From positions 2,730,501-2,794,500 of the forward strand of contig CM034132.1 of NCBI GenBank assembly GCA_019914995.1: DNA of 64,000 nucleotides, given 5' to 3'. The translations under genes and the position numbers were made by a program. The stretch is from Acanthochlamys bracteata. Lineage: Eukaryota; Streptophyta; Magnoliopsida; Pandanales; Velloziaceae. Of the stretch, positions 41,801 to 56,543 are shown piece after piece. Under the pieces are notes generated by a model, which ran no database searches, was not told where the DNA came from, and was given only the letters and a program-made list of their open reading frames with translations. The stretch's first letter is position 1. Each line of letters begins with the position of its first letter.

Positions 41801-43362
41801 CATGTGGCAGGTTCAGTTGTAAGCGAGGTTCACCGTGCAGGCTTGGCAGTGCGAGCTCTTAGCATGTTTACGAAGTCAGTTTAGTAGTTCCTAGTGGTGG
41901 CTTGAATTTCCTGTCCTTTTATATTTTTAAGCAACAGTAGTTCTTCATGTTTTTAAGCAACATTATGTGTTGCTTTACCAAGTGGTGGCAAGATGGTTCG
42001 AATATGTTTTTTAAATATCTATGCATAACCAAATACCATTTATATGGTCCTTATTTCTGAACACTTGTTGATTTAATGAGTTAGATAAAACTTCCTTATT
42101 TCTGAATATATGTTTCAGTTTTATTGTGTGTGTGTTCATTTTGTTGTTGAAATAATTGATACTATTGTTAAGCAGTTAAGCATTCCAATAAAAACTATTG
42201 TTAAGAACCACCTAAGAGATAAAGGATAACCCACCAGACTTTAGTGTCTGTGTGAATGGAAGAAAGGAGAACGGAAAGGGAAAAGGGAAAAGAAAAGCCA
42301 AAGGCAAGTGAAAAAGAAATGCCAATATTATTAATAAAAAATAATAATATTTATTAATAAGTTTATAAATATTAATATAAAAAATATTAAATAAAAATAT
42401 TTTTAAAATATGTTATAAAATTTATTTTCAAAAAATTAGATAATATATAAAAATAAATTCAAAATTTCGACATTTCAGTCATTATATATTTTATTCATTT
42501 ATAAGTACAAATTTAGTCAAATATATATTTAATTTTTTTTTAAAAAAAACTTTAAACAATAAAATTTATCTAAACAGAATTCAGAAAGAGCAGTTTTCGA
42601 ATCAAAAGCTCAACTGTCACTTTTTTAGCAAAAACATATAAACAGCAGCTTTCGTTCGAAAATTCTAAATTTAAAATTTAGCCAAATTTGTCCTATACGT
42701 CCTTATTCCTCACATTTATATAAATAACCTTAGGGTTACTCAAGTTACGGTTTAGATACTGGCACGTGGATATATAAACGATTCCGATGAGGACATAGAT
42801 CGCAGTCCGTCCTGAATAGCGTCATGTAGTCAGGCTTTAATGAGCTGAGCCCATTAAAGTATCCTTTAATTGGGCTACTGGACTATAGACATTAAAAAAT
42901 TCCAATACTTTTTGACGTTTGAAAGTATTAATAAAATAAAATTTTTCTAAAATAAAAAATATTTTTATTTTTTAAGAAAATAATAAAAATATATAATAAA
43001 AAATATAAAATATAAAATTTTAAAAAATGCTAGTAAAACGCTCAATCAAACCGCCCACTAAAATTCTCATGGCAATAGCTTTTTCTACAGAACTACTTGA
43101 TTACGGTTGTATGAAACATGGAAATGTAAACGGCTATGATGAGTAAAGATAACAGTGCGACTTGCGTAGTAGTGTCATGGAGGCAACGGTGTAGATTTGA
43201 TTACTTTATATTGGGCTGAAGCTATTGAAGCCGCTGTTTATACAGGGCCATACTTTACTCAGTTTATTGGGCCATGAAATAATAAATATAACAACCAAGA
43301 AAAGGTTACGTCTTCCCGCGTTTTGATTGATTCCCGCCGGCGCCGAAAATTTCAGCTTTCCT
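38830..43362. other. 4.5-kb spacer, probably containing a degenerate transposon
   Basis: Plus-strand frames at 39,923-40,456, 40,711-40,905 and 41,639-41,884 match nothing I know. The stretch 39,850-39,990 (GTTTGGC..., AAGCAGCTTCTTTTG) resembles ends of plant DNA transposons, and 42,590-42,660 (AGCAGTTTTCG..., AACAGCAGCTTTCG) looks like a counterpart in the other orientation, so a decayed insertion of about 2.8 kb is possible. The stretch 42,340-42,580 is nearly pure A/T. 40,080-40,330 is CT-rich like a gene leader. Confidence 0.35.
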
Positions 43363-43370
43363 AAACCCTA
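43331..43370 (+). promoter_or_regulatory. E2F-like site and telo-box upstream of PRMT10
   Basis: TTCCCGCC at 43331-43338, with a second TTCCCGCG about 20 bases earlier, resembles E2F sites (TTTSSCGS). AAACCCTA at 43363-43370 is a telo-box. They lie 60-120 bases before the PRMT10 ATG. This combination is typical of growth-linked plant genes; function is inferred only. Confidence 0.4.
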
Positions 43371-43429
43371 ATAAATATAAACATTCGAAACCACTTTTTT
43401 CTTCTTCTATCTCTATAGAAACTTCGTAG

Positions 43430-46623
<3,194 letters not shown>

Positions 46624-47971
46624 TGAGGCATCCTACTGAGTTCCAATGTAAGGTATGCTTAGATGTTTAATTGTGTTTTTGTTAAACCTATCACCTTAGC
46701 AGCAATGCTTATGCTTGTGAATAGTCCCTAGGTGAGTACTATTTAGAAGCTGATATGTCTTTCCAAGTTTGTATACGGATATAAGCTTTTAAACAGCAGT
46801 ACAACCTGTTCTAGTTTGTGTCTGCCCATGCAATCTTACCTCACAAGTGAAAATCTGTTCGATTTCTGGATAACTGTAACATGTATGATCTTCTCCAACT
46901 TTTTCTGCAGATGTGCTTGACTAGGGATCTTGATTTGGCAGTACAAGTTTTGAAACTTCTATGGCAATGGGAAGATTTCAATGTCCTTTATCCTGACAGT
47001 TGAGGAGTTACCCATACGGCTTTGAGGAAGACTAGCTACATTTCCATGCTATAACAGCTCAGACATAATATATTGTCATGTTGATTTTCTGAAATTTTGA
47101 TTGTAACTACATATCTTGAGGTTGTTATCTCTTCGGTTCACTGTGAACTTCTGCCATCATTGTATGAACTCTGCTAATCATTGAAGATAGCAGGCAGCAG
47201 GACCCAATTCATTTGTCAATCAATCAGGGTCGGTCATCAAGCCCTGTTTTCCTGTCCTCCTGCTGATTTTAAATAGGAGTTGGAATATTGTTGTTGGTGA
47301 ATATTATTACTTAACGAATCAATGAAATACGTACGTAAGCACTATATCGGCAGCAGTGGTACACACCTGCTTCTAGCTCTCTTTTCGCGATGTTGCCAGC
47401 TGAGGATTGACATGCATTTCCAATATATGCTTATGAGGTTCACCGTAGCTACCGTTGAACTCGAACGACCGGGTGGTAGCTGGAAGCTTTTCCACGGCAA
47501 AAAAGAACAGGCAAACATCGGCGGGGCCAGAAATAGTTGTGGGCCGATAGCGGCGAACGCTGTGTCCACTAGTTTCTGGTAGCGGTTGCTTCTATAGATG
47601 TGGCTTCTGCAGATGAAGGGACGGCAACCCTTGTCGATGTCAGGGCAGGCAGGTGAGAAGCGCTGGATTACGAGGGTGTTCCATGTTCACCGGACACTGA
47701 ACTCGGTTGCAGCCGGTTATCTCCTCCCGTAACGTCTCTGGTAGTGATGGCTCTTCTAGCTTCTGAATAATAACGCCATTAAAGAACTCTAACAAAAGCT
47801 CATGATCAGTCTGGCCTTTCCATTCGATTAATGGACAGCCCATGATGGCTCTTCTAGAGGTACCCAGTCCATCAAAATCCAATGTGGCGACGTGGCCTTT
47901 CCATTACCGCGAATACTGTTAACACTCTAGTTTAAATATCCACCGCTCGATTCCCATCGAACGGCTATTTC
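46624..47971. other. PRMT10 3' region and an unassigned GC-richer segment
   Basis: The first 700 bases look like PRMT10 3' UTR with an intron-like stretch ending TTTTTCTGCAG near 46,910. From 47,320 to 47,880 the composition turns less AT-rich. A minus-strand frame from the ATG near 47,843 reads MGCPLIEWKGQTDHELLLE and ...SLPETLREEITGCNRVQ..., which I cannot assign. It could be the tail of a lost gene. Confidence 0.35.
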
Positions 47972-47972
47972 G

Positions 47973-47980
47973 TTCCCGCC
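47973..47980 (+). promoter_or_regulatory. E2F-like site upstream of photolyase
   Basis: TTCCCGCC about 95 bases before the photolyase ATG resembles E2F/DEL binding sites. Atypical E2F control of plant photolyase genes has been described. Only the motif and position are seen here. Confidence 0.35.
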
Positions 47981-48071
47981 ATCACGAGAATTCTCCCAAC
48001 TAACCCGACCTCGTTGCCGGTTTCTTTCCTTCTTCCCATTTTCCGGCGGAAACCAAATTTTAAAGAAAGAG

Positions 48072-50948
48072 ATGGAGTTGAACGCTATGGTTTGGTTCCG
48101 TAAAGGTTTACGGATCCACGACAATCCGGCGTTAGAGTACGCGGTGCAGCGGAGCTCAAACTTGTTCCCGGTATTCGTACTTGACCCGAGGTATCTTGAA
48201 CCGGACCCGACTGCACCGTCACCCGGTTCTGCCCGTTCTGGTGTGAACAGAATACGGTTCTTCCTCGATTCCCTTGCCGATCTTGACTCCTCCCTTCGTC
48301 GACTTGGGTCGCGTCTACTGCTTCTCCGTGGAAATCCTGCTGATGTCGTCCCCAACGCTATCCGTTATGTTGGTGACTATATCTACTTTTAAATTTCAAA
48401 CTTTTGAGTAGCATATTTTTTCCTTGTTGCTTATAGTAAAGATTTTTGGAATTGAGATGGAGAATTTAGGGAGTTTACGGTGTGTATTGTTTTTGATGGT
48501 GTAGTGGAATATCAGGAAATTGTGCTTTGAGTTTGACACAGAGCCATACTACCAAGAAATGGATCGAAGAGTGAAGGTAATATTTAAATGATTTTTCTTA
48601 GCCTACATGAAATTTCATTGAAAAGTTTATAAATTTGTGCTGCAATTTTATGCTTTTGATGACAGTCGGTTGTTTTTTCCTTAAATAATTTATTATTATT
48701 CTTTTTTAAAGGAATTTGCTTCTGTATCTGGAATTGAAGTGTTCTCACCTGTAAGCCATACCCTCTTTGATCCTGCTGATATCATTCAAAAGGTAACTGA
48801 GAACAAATACCACTAAGTCGTTATGTGATTGTGTTCGATTTGCGAAGTTCTTTGTTGCCGCCGGGTCTTAAATGACTAGAAAAGGCTGCAGTGTGACCTA
48901 ACTAAGTTTTTAGTAATCACACGTTCATGATATTCTAGAGTTGTTTCTGGGTATTCCTGAAGTTTGTCACTGAATGCTATGGTTTCATGTCTATTGCTTA
49001 TTTCTACAACAGAATAAGGGGCAACCTCCATTAACATATCAGTCATTTGTAAAGCTTTCTGGGGAACCACCAGCTCCAGTTGCCCAATCATACTCTTGTT
49101 TACCACCTATTGGGGATGTTAAAGGCTACAACATCTTGGAAGTCCCAACTATCGACAAGCTTGGATATGGTGATATATGTCAGGTCTGTCATTGTGCAAG
49201 ACAAATACCATTTACGATTTAGCATTGGTTCCTAAATTTGCTGTGTCTGGCTGTGTTCTTCTGTAAAATCATAGAAAGAATTTTCCCCATTCAGAGGAGG
49301 TGAATCAGAAGCTTTAAGAAGGTTAAAGCAATGCATCAATGATAAGGTATGCAAGCACTCTTTTATTATTTTGCCTTGATGGACCTTTTTGTGTGGTTGA
49401 ATCCTGGAATTTGATTCAGATATAATCACACTTTTAAATTTGCTTGATTATGTACAAGTTAAAACTTTTCCTCTAGTGCTTAAGCATCCTGTGAATTCAT
49501 AGTCAAGTAATTTTCTCGCATCTTATACTCTTATTTATTTCCAATTATCTGAGGGTATTGATAAAGTGCATTCACATCTCTCCTTATGTTGTTTCATCTA
49601 ACATAGGAATGGGTTGCAAACTTTGAGAAACCAAAAAGTGATCCTTCTGCTTTTCTAAAGCCTGCTACCACTGTTTTATCACCATATCTGAAAGTAAGTT
49701 ACATTATATTAACTATTTCAATTTCGATAATTTCAGTAGACTCTACTTGTCTCTATTTGGATCCTAAACTCTTTTTTTTTTTTGTTGAATTATGTAGTTT
49801 GGATGTCTTTCTGCAAGATATTTTTATCACTGCCTACAAGATGTTTATCGGAGCACAAAGAAGTACACATCTCCACCAGTATCCCTTGTTGGCCAGGTTA
49901 ATAATGCATTAGCTTATTGAGTACTGATTAAATGAAATAGATTTTCACTTTTGTGATGTATTTTAGTAAGTGGTTTGTAGTTGTTATGGAGAGACTTTTT
50001 CTACACTGTGGCATTTGGAACTCCAAACTTCGATCAGATGAGAGGAAACAAAATATGCAAGCAGGTAACACGGGGTAATTTTTCTATCGTGATGCTAAGT
50101 TAGCTTCCATATTCTTTGGAAGCTCATAACTTGCATATGAAAATGATTGTTTCATACTAGATACCTTGGGACAACGACGAAAGATTGCTGACAGCTTGGA
50201 GGGAAGGACAAACAGGTTATCCTTAGATAGATGCCATCATGATCCAGGTTTCAGTTTCATGGCATTGGAACTGCTTTTCATTAAAAACACATTTTAGATT
50301 GAATCAAATCTGGATATTTCTTCTTCTACTTGTAGCTTAAGAAGTGGGGTTGGGTGCATCATTTAGCAAGGCATTCAGTAGCATGTTTTCTTACACGAGA
50401 CGATTTGGTACGACTCTATATTCTTTGGCTGATAGCTCAGATGGGTAATTTTGTTGCCAGTCGGATTTTTCTGCAATATGTTTCTTCTTCTGACTCATTT
50501 TGACTGCTAGTTAGGGCTTTCTTATATTCCGTGTGATGGAATTTCTGAATCAACCCTCTGACGAAAATATTTACTGCTTCAAAACTGATAACCTCTTTAC
50601 TCTTGTAACTTGCACGTTCTTGTGCAAATTGGCTAAACTACATCTGTCTATTTTACAGTTTATTCACTGGGAGAAAGGTCGAGATGTCTTTGAGAGGTTG
50701 CTTATAGATCATGATTGGGCCATAAATAATGGGAACTGGTTGTGGCTTTCTTGTTCATCCTTTTTCTACCAGGTCAGTGCCATAGCTATATTTTGAAATT
50801 TTTTCTACTAGATTGCTGTGCTTTTCAAAGAAACGCTATTGAAATAACACATCTGTTTGTGGATCAGTATCACCGCATTTACTCTCCAATCTCCTTCGGC
50901 AAAAAGTATGATCCTGATGGGAAGTACATTCATTATTTTCACCAATAA
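48072..50948 (+). pseudogene. UVR3: (6-4) photolyase, nonsense codon and truncated 3' end
   Basis: Intact (6-4) photolyases use FAD and blue light to reverse UV-induced (6-4) pyrimidine dimers. Twelve exons align to the family: 48072-48368, 48505-48576, 48712-48792, 49013-49183, 49275-49346, 49607-49693, 49798-49896, 49981-50064, 50161-50247, 50336-50407, 50659-50772 and 50868-50948. Visible are the N-terminal MVWFRKGLRIHDNPALEYAV, FSPVSHTLFDPADIIQK, SPFRGGESEALRRL, KPATTVLSPYLKFGCLSAR, the active-site [20 protein letters not shown] and [16 protein letters not shown]. Two lesions: in GYPWIDAIM the Trp codon is TAG (50224-50226, codon 343). After SFGKKYDPDGKYI the sequence leaves the family and stops (HYFHQ*), so about 100 C-terminal residues are gone. 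All splice sites look usable, so decay seems recent. The lost end coincides with the truncation of the facing K+ channel. Confidence 0.88.
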
Positions 50949-53334
50949 CATGACCATTTGCAGCCTCACCAACAATCTGCTAAATGCAGCACATGTAATT
51001 GAACATTCGAGTAAAAGTGTTTAGACCTTTCAAGCTACCTCATACTTGCCTGTTCAGAACCATGCTTCCGATCAATTAACTCCTGCAAAAGATCAGAAAC
51101 TAAGGCCTCAAAAGCAAGTGAAAAATGCAACCAGCCAATAGTTAAACTTACAAATGAAAGTAACACCTACCATAGAACCAGACACCAGGATGTAGAAGTC
51201 AGTTGGTGCTTCATTTTGCAAGATTACATCTTCTCTAGGAGGAGAATATTCAGCTCTCATCTCTGAAACCTTCAACAAATACAAAAGCGCGAGATAATAA
51301 GGAAGATAATACTTTCAAAAAGTAAATGAATGATGATCTAACAACAATAAGATTACATTGCCATGGTCTTACAAGTTGGAAAACCAGATCATTGGAAACT
51401 CCTCGGAACAAGTACACATCCTGCACAATGGGTTTAAACAAAATATCATAAATGCTGGACCTGATGGCTTTAGGGAGTGCATCGAGAGTCTCCTGTTGTT
51501 CAAGTCCCTCTGCATCAATCCTGAACTTTAAGCACAAGTGTGCAAGCATTTGCTCTTGCAACCTATCAGGAAGTCTGTTTCTTTTGGCAAATCCTGAGGC
51601 AGCTTGAATTGTGTCTCTCTCTTGTTTCACCAAAAAGTAATCAGAAGTAAATAAAATAGTTAAATGAAGCATTCTAAGAAGGATATTGCAAATGCCAAAG
51701 AAATACTCACAAACTTTCTAGTTCTGTTCGTCCAATGAACAACCAAGCTAGTCATGTTTCCAATCAAATAAGATGTCAGGCAAAGGTTAAAAAGCATGTA
51801 TATGATGTCGAACACCATCTCTCCTGTATTTACAGGATGAATATCTCCATATCCGACTGTAGTAACAGTGACCATTGCCCAATACACTGATATTATGTAC
51901 ACCGACCAAACGCTTACGGAATGAAAATTTGGTGCGATAGCCCGGTTCCACGTCTGGGAGAGGTCATGGTGCTTTGCAGCAATAAGAAACATGAAGCAAG
52001 CAGCGCAGTGTACAGCAAATAGTGTAACCTTTAAGATCAAATAAATTTTTTTAGAGAAATGCAGAAAATGTCTTGGCATTCAATTGTAGTGGATGTAACT
52101 CCCACAAATCAGTTTAGCGCACCGAACACCAAAGTAGTTGAAGTTCGTATCTTTCTCTAATCTAGCGAAATCAGCATACCAAACCTAAACTTCATTATTT
52201 GTATTATAGCGTCAAAAACTTAAGAATGCATGTAACTCCTACAATTTGAATCCAGGACAAATGTTATCAAGAGTAAAACCATACCGAGAAAATAGTGAAC
52301 TGACTCTCCGGAGACGCCAAAGACGAAGCAAATGAAGGTTCCATAGGTCCCAACCGGAGACATGAATTTGCTAGCAAGTTCAGAGGGTATGCATGAAATA
52401 ACATCAAGCAAAAACCAAGAACTTAGATATTTCCGAGCAATCTTCCTTCGGGAGTCTATGAGAATATAAGTTGACCTATCAAGATAAGCAACCGAGAATG
52501 TTAAGATAATATCGGCAGCAAAAAATCCATTGACGATGTTGTCCGTCATCGCTAGAGCTCCTTTTGGCATCTGAACAAACCCGCGTTCAAATGGCGCAAC
52601 CCATGCAGTATATATGACTAGAGCAATTAAAAAGGTCTGCCAAGTTCTGCGAAATCCAGTAATTGCAAATATTAGTTTTTCAGACAACTCTTTCCTGAGG
52701 TAACGTAAATAATTTGAAGCTGGGAACAAATTTCGAAAGCTGAAATTATAAATTAACTCAATGATGAGCAGATTGATAATCAAGTGGGAACATTGACAAT
52801 TTTTCAGAAGTCATGCTGTAGAAGTTCTAGCCAATGTCATAATTTCACCAGGAAATCAACAAAGTTCGTCCTAAAATTTTTCAAAAGAAAAAGCATTCCT
52901 TCTATTACCGAATTTCCTCCCATACATAGAACATAATGTTCAAAAAATTTCAAGTTTTTTCTTAAAAAAACATTCCTGACATTCATCGAACAGAGAAATT
53001 CCTTCAAAAAACTCAAAATTTTATTAAAAAGAAAAGAAAAAAGTTCAAAATTAGAATCACAGGATCCAACCTCAAACCTGTATTTCTTATCATAAGGAGA
53101 GAGAACAAATCTCCTGAGCTTGATCCCTGGCCTTTGATTTGCTCCTAACGGCGGCAACACCTCCGTCGTTAAACTGATGTGGCTATCTTCTCTTCCTCTG
53201 TTGGTTTCAACCAACATCTCCGTCTCACTCCGTAACCACCCAGACCCCCATCTCTTATTCCTTCTCCCGTTATTATGATCACTGCCATTGCTCTTTCCTC
53301 GTCGGCTTCCTTCAGCGATCATCATCTCATCCAT
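50938..53334 (-). pseudogene. Shaker-family voltage-gated K+ channel (AKT1/KC1-like), frameshifted and truncated
   Basis: Intact members are plasma-membrane inward K+ channels with six helices, a TxGYGD pore and a cyclic-nucleotide-binding domain, often in roots. Exon-like blocks: 53078-53334 (MDEMMIAEGS... EVLPPLGANQRPGIKLRRFV), 52285-52646 (S1-S3 and part of S4), about 52,108-52,165 (LEKDTNFNYFGVRCAKLI), 51711-52028 (S5, pore [16 protein letters not shown]6), 51373-51618 (C-linker RDTIQAASGFAKRNRLPDRL), 51171-51269 and 51050-51082 (start of the nucleotide-binding domain), and 50976 to about 50938. Lesions: in exon 2, S1-S3 and the S4 motif RLWRLRRVSSLFSR are in different frames, as if one base was lost after GTYGTF. 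The donor after VRCAKLIC reads TGT|GGGAGT. The coding match ends at ...GHVIGE, so the rest of the nucleotide-binding domain is missing. The exon ending at 51050 has a GC donor (CAG|GCAAGT), a known minor type. Confidence 0.85.
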
Positions 53335-54214
53335 TGCCGATCAAATCAAGCAATTCACACTCAACTGAATCAATCAATCTAGAGAAGGAGTCAACGAATT
53401 CTTTGATATAATTCGGAGATAGATCGCTGGAGAGAAATCAAGAAGCGAACTATCGTGTTGTCTCCCGCGAAAATTTTGGCACGCATTTTGCAATTTATAT
53501 GCTGCTCTGGTTCTATTTATTAGGATCCAGTGAGCCTTCAAAACGTTGCAAGACAAGTATAACAAAATTGCAATAGCATTACTGTTCCCTAAACTATTAC
53601 TGCTATAGGTCCTTTAAGTTAATATTTAGTATTAATACGTCCCTATTAAGACAAACGAAGTTGTTTCTAGCCATGTGAAACTTGGTACTGCCGTACAGCT
53701 ATTTGGCCAAAGAGTTCATTTATACATATTAGATATTAGATTAAGAGCACGTTTAAGAATACTTATAAAATAAAATTTTTCTAAAATAAAATTTTTTTTA
53801 AAAAATAAGTTTTATTTTTTATTTTTTTAAAAAAATAAATATATAGAATAAAAAAACTTACTATATAAAATTTTTTTATACTTACTAAATTTTTTAAATA
53901 TTTATAAAATTTATATTAAAAAATATCGTTGAAGAGATGCAATCTCAAAACGGGCTCGTCGGACATTTTGATAACAGCAGCAGCACAAGGTCCTAAGGAC
54001 CTTTCTTTCTAATTAAAAATGAAAACATTGTGAACAATATACAGCTTGATTCTTTCTTATATTGTATACAGTGGCCACACATGCGTGGTTGATATTTGAC
54101 AATTAATCTCTTTCTTCTTTTCTTAGCCTATGGATTCATTGAAGATTAAAGTTTTTGTAAAACGCTGATGTGGATCTTCTCAATCTTCATATTTTCTGCA
54201 CACAGAAGGAGTAT
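53335..54214. other. K+ channel upstream region, no gene seen
   Basis: Leader and promoter side of the broken channel gene, then AT-rich DNA. The stretch 53,745-53,940 is an A/T-rich fragment resembling the miniature elements elsewhere in the window. Confidence 0.45.
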
Positions 54215-54440
54215 ATTGAGGGGGTATTTGAAAAAAAAAATTTCAAAAACTTTTTTTTTAATTTTATGTTTTTAATATATTTTTTATAAATATATAAAAA
54301 ATTTGTTAAGAAAAAATTTTTAAAATATAAATAAATTTTATATAATATATTTAAATAAAAAAATAAAACTCATTTTTTAAAAAATAAAAATATTTTTAAT
54401 TTAAAAAAATTATTTTTAAAACACTTCCAAACGTCTCTGA
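54215..54440. repeat. AT-rich miniature element, 23.4-kb family
   Basis: It starts GAGGGGGTATTTGAAAAAA and ends AACACTTCCAAACGTCTCTGA, the imperfect inverted ends of the family at 23.4 and 24.0 kb, with an A/T-only interior. Boundaries approximate. Confidence 0.5.
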
Positions 54441-54636
54441 TAATGACATGGTTACTCTTCTTGTAATCAAGAACCAAATTTCAAACCCATTAGGTCATCT
54501 GAATTCTTGGAGTGAAACAACACCTGTTTGTTGGTGGCACGAACTCATATGCAGCTAAAAGCATCCGGAAAAAGTTATTTTTTTTTGTTGATTTTGAGAA
54601 GGAACTGTTTCTCCGATATCTAATCAAACAATCTAT

Positions 54637-55110
54637 TAAAGGTGTCAAATTCAAACCCGATATGAAAATCGGGGTTCGAATTAAATATTTATTAAATTCG
54701 AATCGATCCAAAAAATTTAAATATATTTAAATTAATTTATTTAATATATATAATTAATTATATAATTATAACTATTTATATAATTATATAATTTAATAAT
54801 TAAAAAATATTTTAAACAATAATATAAAATTTAAATTTAATTTATGTATATATTTATTAATTTATCAAATTTAATTAATTTTTATTTATTTATAAATTTT
54901 ATTAAAATTAATATTTCTGAAATATATTATAATTAATAATTATTATATATTATTATTAAAAATTAATATTTATAATTTTATTTTAATTATTTTAATTATT
55001 AATAAACGATTCAAATTTTATTCAATTATAAATAAAATAAATTAAATTAAAATTGATAATTTTAATATAAATAATAAATAGATGAAATTATTTTTGAATA
55101 ATCGAATCAA
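54637..55110. repeat. Decayed hAT-type miniature element, GGTGGCAA family
   Basis: The left end AAAGGTGTCAAATTCAAACC resembles the family's TAGGGGTGGCAAATT; the interior repeats AATCGATCC, TTAATAATTAAAA and related blocks shared with the 25.4 and 60.5 kb copies. The right end abuts LRR-coding text at about 55,110, so it appears to have landed in or next to the receptor-kinase remnant. Confidence 0.5.
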
Positions 55111-55860
55111 AAATGTCACCGGTACGATCTATCTCCTGCAGTTGGGTAAACTTTCATTTCTCGATTTCTATTTCTGGCAATACCTTTCAGGGTGTGGTTC
55201 CGTTTGCTATCGGTCGTCTTCACCGGTTGCCACAGCTCGACTTGGGGCGTGTTTCAATCTCCTTCGGCACAAAGTATGATGTGAAGCAACAAAGAGCTTG
55301 AAGAATGGTTGCGTTCAATAAAACAAGTACTAGGCAATAATTCTTTACTGAAACCTCTCAGCTTAATACAAAGAATGAATCGTTGCCATTGATGTTGCTG
55401 ATGCCTACATCACAGTTAACCAGATGCCAGTCCTTCAATGGCCTGGTAACATTCTTCTGGATCGTGACATGAGTTCTTGTTAAGAGGTATCGGGTTGGCA
55501 AAGTTCATCCTGCAGAAAACATTTCTTCACATGACTCTATTGGCAACGTAGCTCCAGGTAACTAAAACAACATCTTGGAATCAATTCATGTCTACGTTGA
55601 ATTAATGCGTTAATTCAGATATGATTTTGAATACAGATATGGAACTGGTGGAGAAGTTTATAGCTACAGATTTCTTCTCTTGAAAATGTTTACACATGGA
55701 CGACTGGTTGATGTCTTGATGAAGCACAGCAATGAAGATTTTGGTCTTCACAAATTTGTTCAGATATAAATTCCAGATGATGTAATGGAGATTTTGAATC
55801 CCGTTATGCTGCTAACATGAAGAAGAACATAATAACAATGATGAACAGGTGTTCATAGCT
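55108..55860 (+). pseudogene. LRR receptor-like kinase remnant
   Basis: Fragments in the plus-strand frames match LRR class XII-type receptor kinases (EFR/XA21-like architecture). 55,110-55,290 reads NVTGTI, GKLSFL, NTFQGVVPFAIGRLHRLPQL, a typical repeat pair. 55,385-55,490 reads AIDVADA... then GNILLDRDM, the decayed catalytic-loop neighbourhood whose intact form is ...DLKPSNILLD.... 55,630-55,800 reads YGTGGEVYSYRFLLLKMFTH and LHKFVQI...IPDDVMEILNPV, the kinase C-lobe. Intervening exonic sequence is missing and there are stops and frame changes throughout. It is certainly non-functional; the parent gene cannot be identified from these pieces. Confidence 0.75.
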
Positions 55861-55864
55861 ACTA

Positions 55865-56125
55865 CTAAAATCAAGGATTTGATTCGAATTTTATTTTAAT
55901 CAAAATTTTCTTAAATAAATTTTCTTAAATAAATTCGAATTGATCACTTCGAATTTAATTCAATAAATTAAATAAATTCGTATTAAGTACGAATTGATAC
56001 GAATATATTTAATTTGTCGGATTAATTTTTGGTTCCTCCAAATCTGATCCATGCTCAATTAACAAAACGCCAATCCGATTTAAATAAGCTTATTTTAGAT
56101 TGAATTTGAGTGTCGGTCATATAGT
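55865..56125. repeat. Fragment of the hAT-type miniature family
   Basis: Repeated TTCGAATT, ATAAATTCG and GGATTAATTTTTGGTTCC blocks resemble the sub-terminal parts of the 25.4 and 60.5 kb elements. No clear inverted ends; probably an internally deleted copy. Confidence 0.4.
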
Positions 56126-56543
56126 GCTAAAGCTAAAAAGAAGCATCTATTTGAAGAAGACTGGTTTTACAGATCGGTCCATATAAATAACTCTTTTGCT
56201 ACTTCACTCCTATTCAATTCACTTTATACTTCTCCAGCCCTCGTAATTAACCATTATATTCAACAATTACAAAACCAGGCTAGCAAACGTTTGCACATTT
56301 GGCCTACAAAAGTAAAAGAGTTAAGTTCCTAATTAATATTGTATGCTTTCTGGCCCTCGTATCCAGAACCTTCATTTATTTCACCAAAACACCAAACATC
56401 GAATAAACCAACACAAATTTACCACGTTTAGAACTTGCCACCTCATACTCTTCTTCATCTTTATAGTAAACAAATTTCATTCACAGAGAAAGAGAAAGAG
56501 AAAGACGAAGAATTTTTTTAATTTTCTTTCTTTGCAAATAAAA

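Noticed and set aside
42350..43030. A/T-only stretch considered as a matrix-attachment or replication-origin-like region
   Set aside because: Similar A/T runs occur throughout the spacers and belong to miniature elements; there is no specific evidence for another role.
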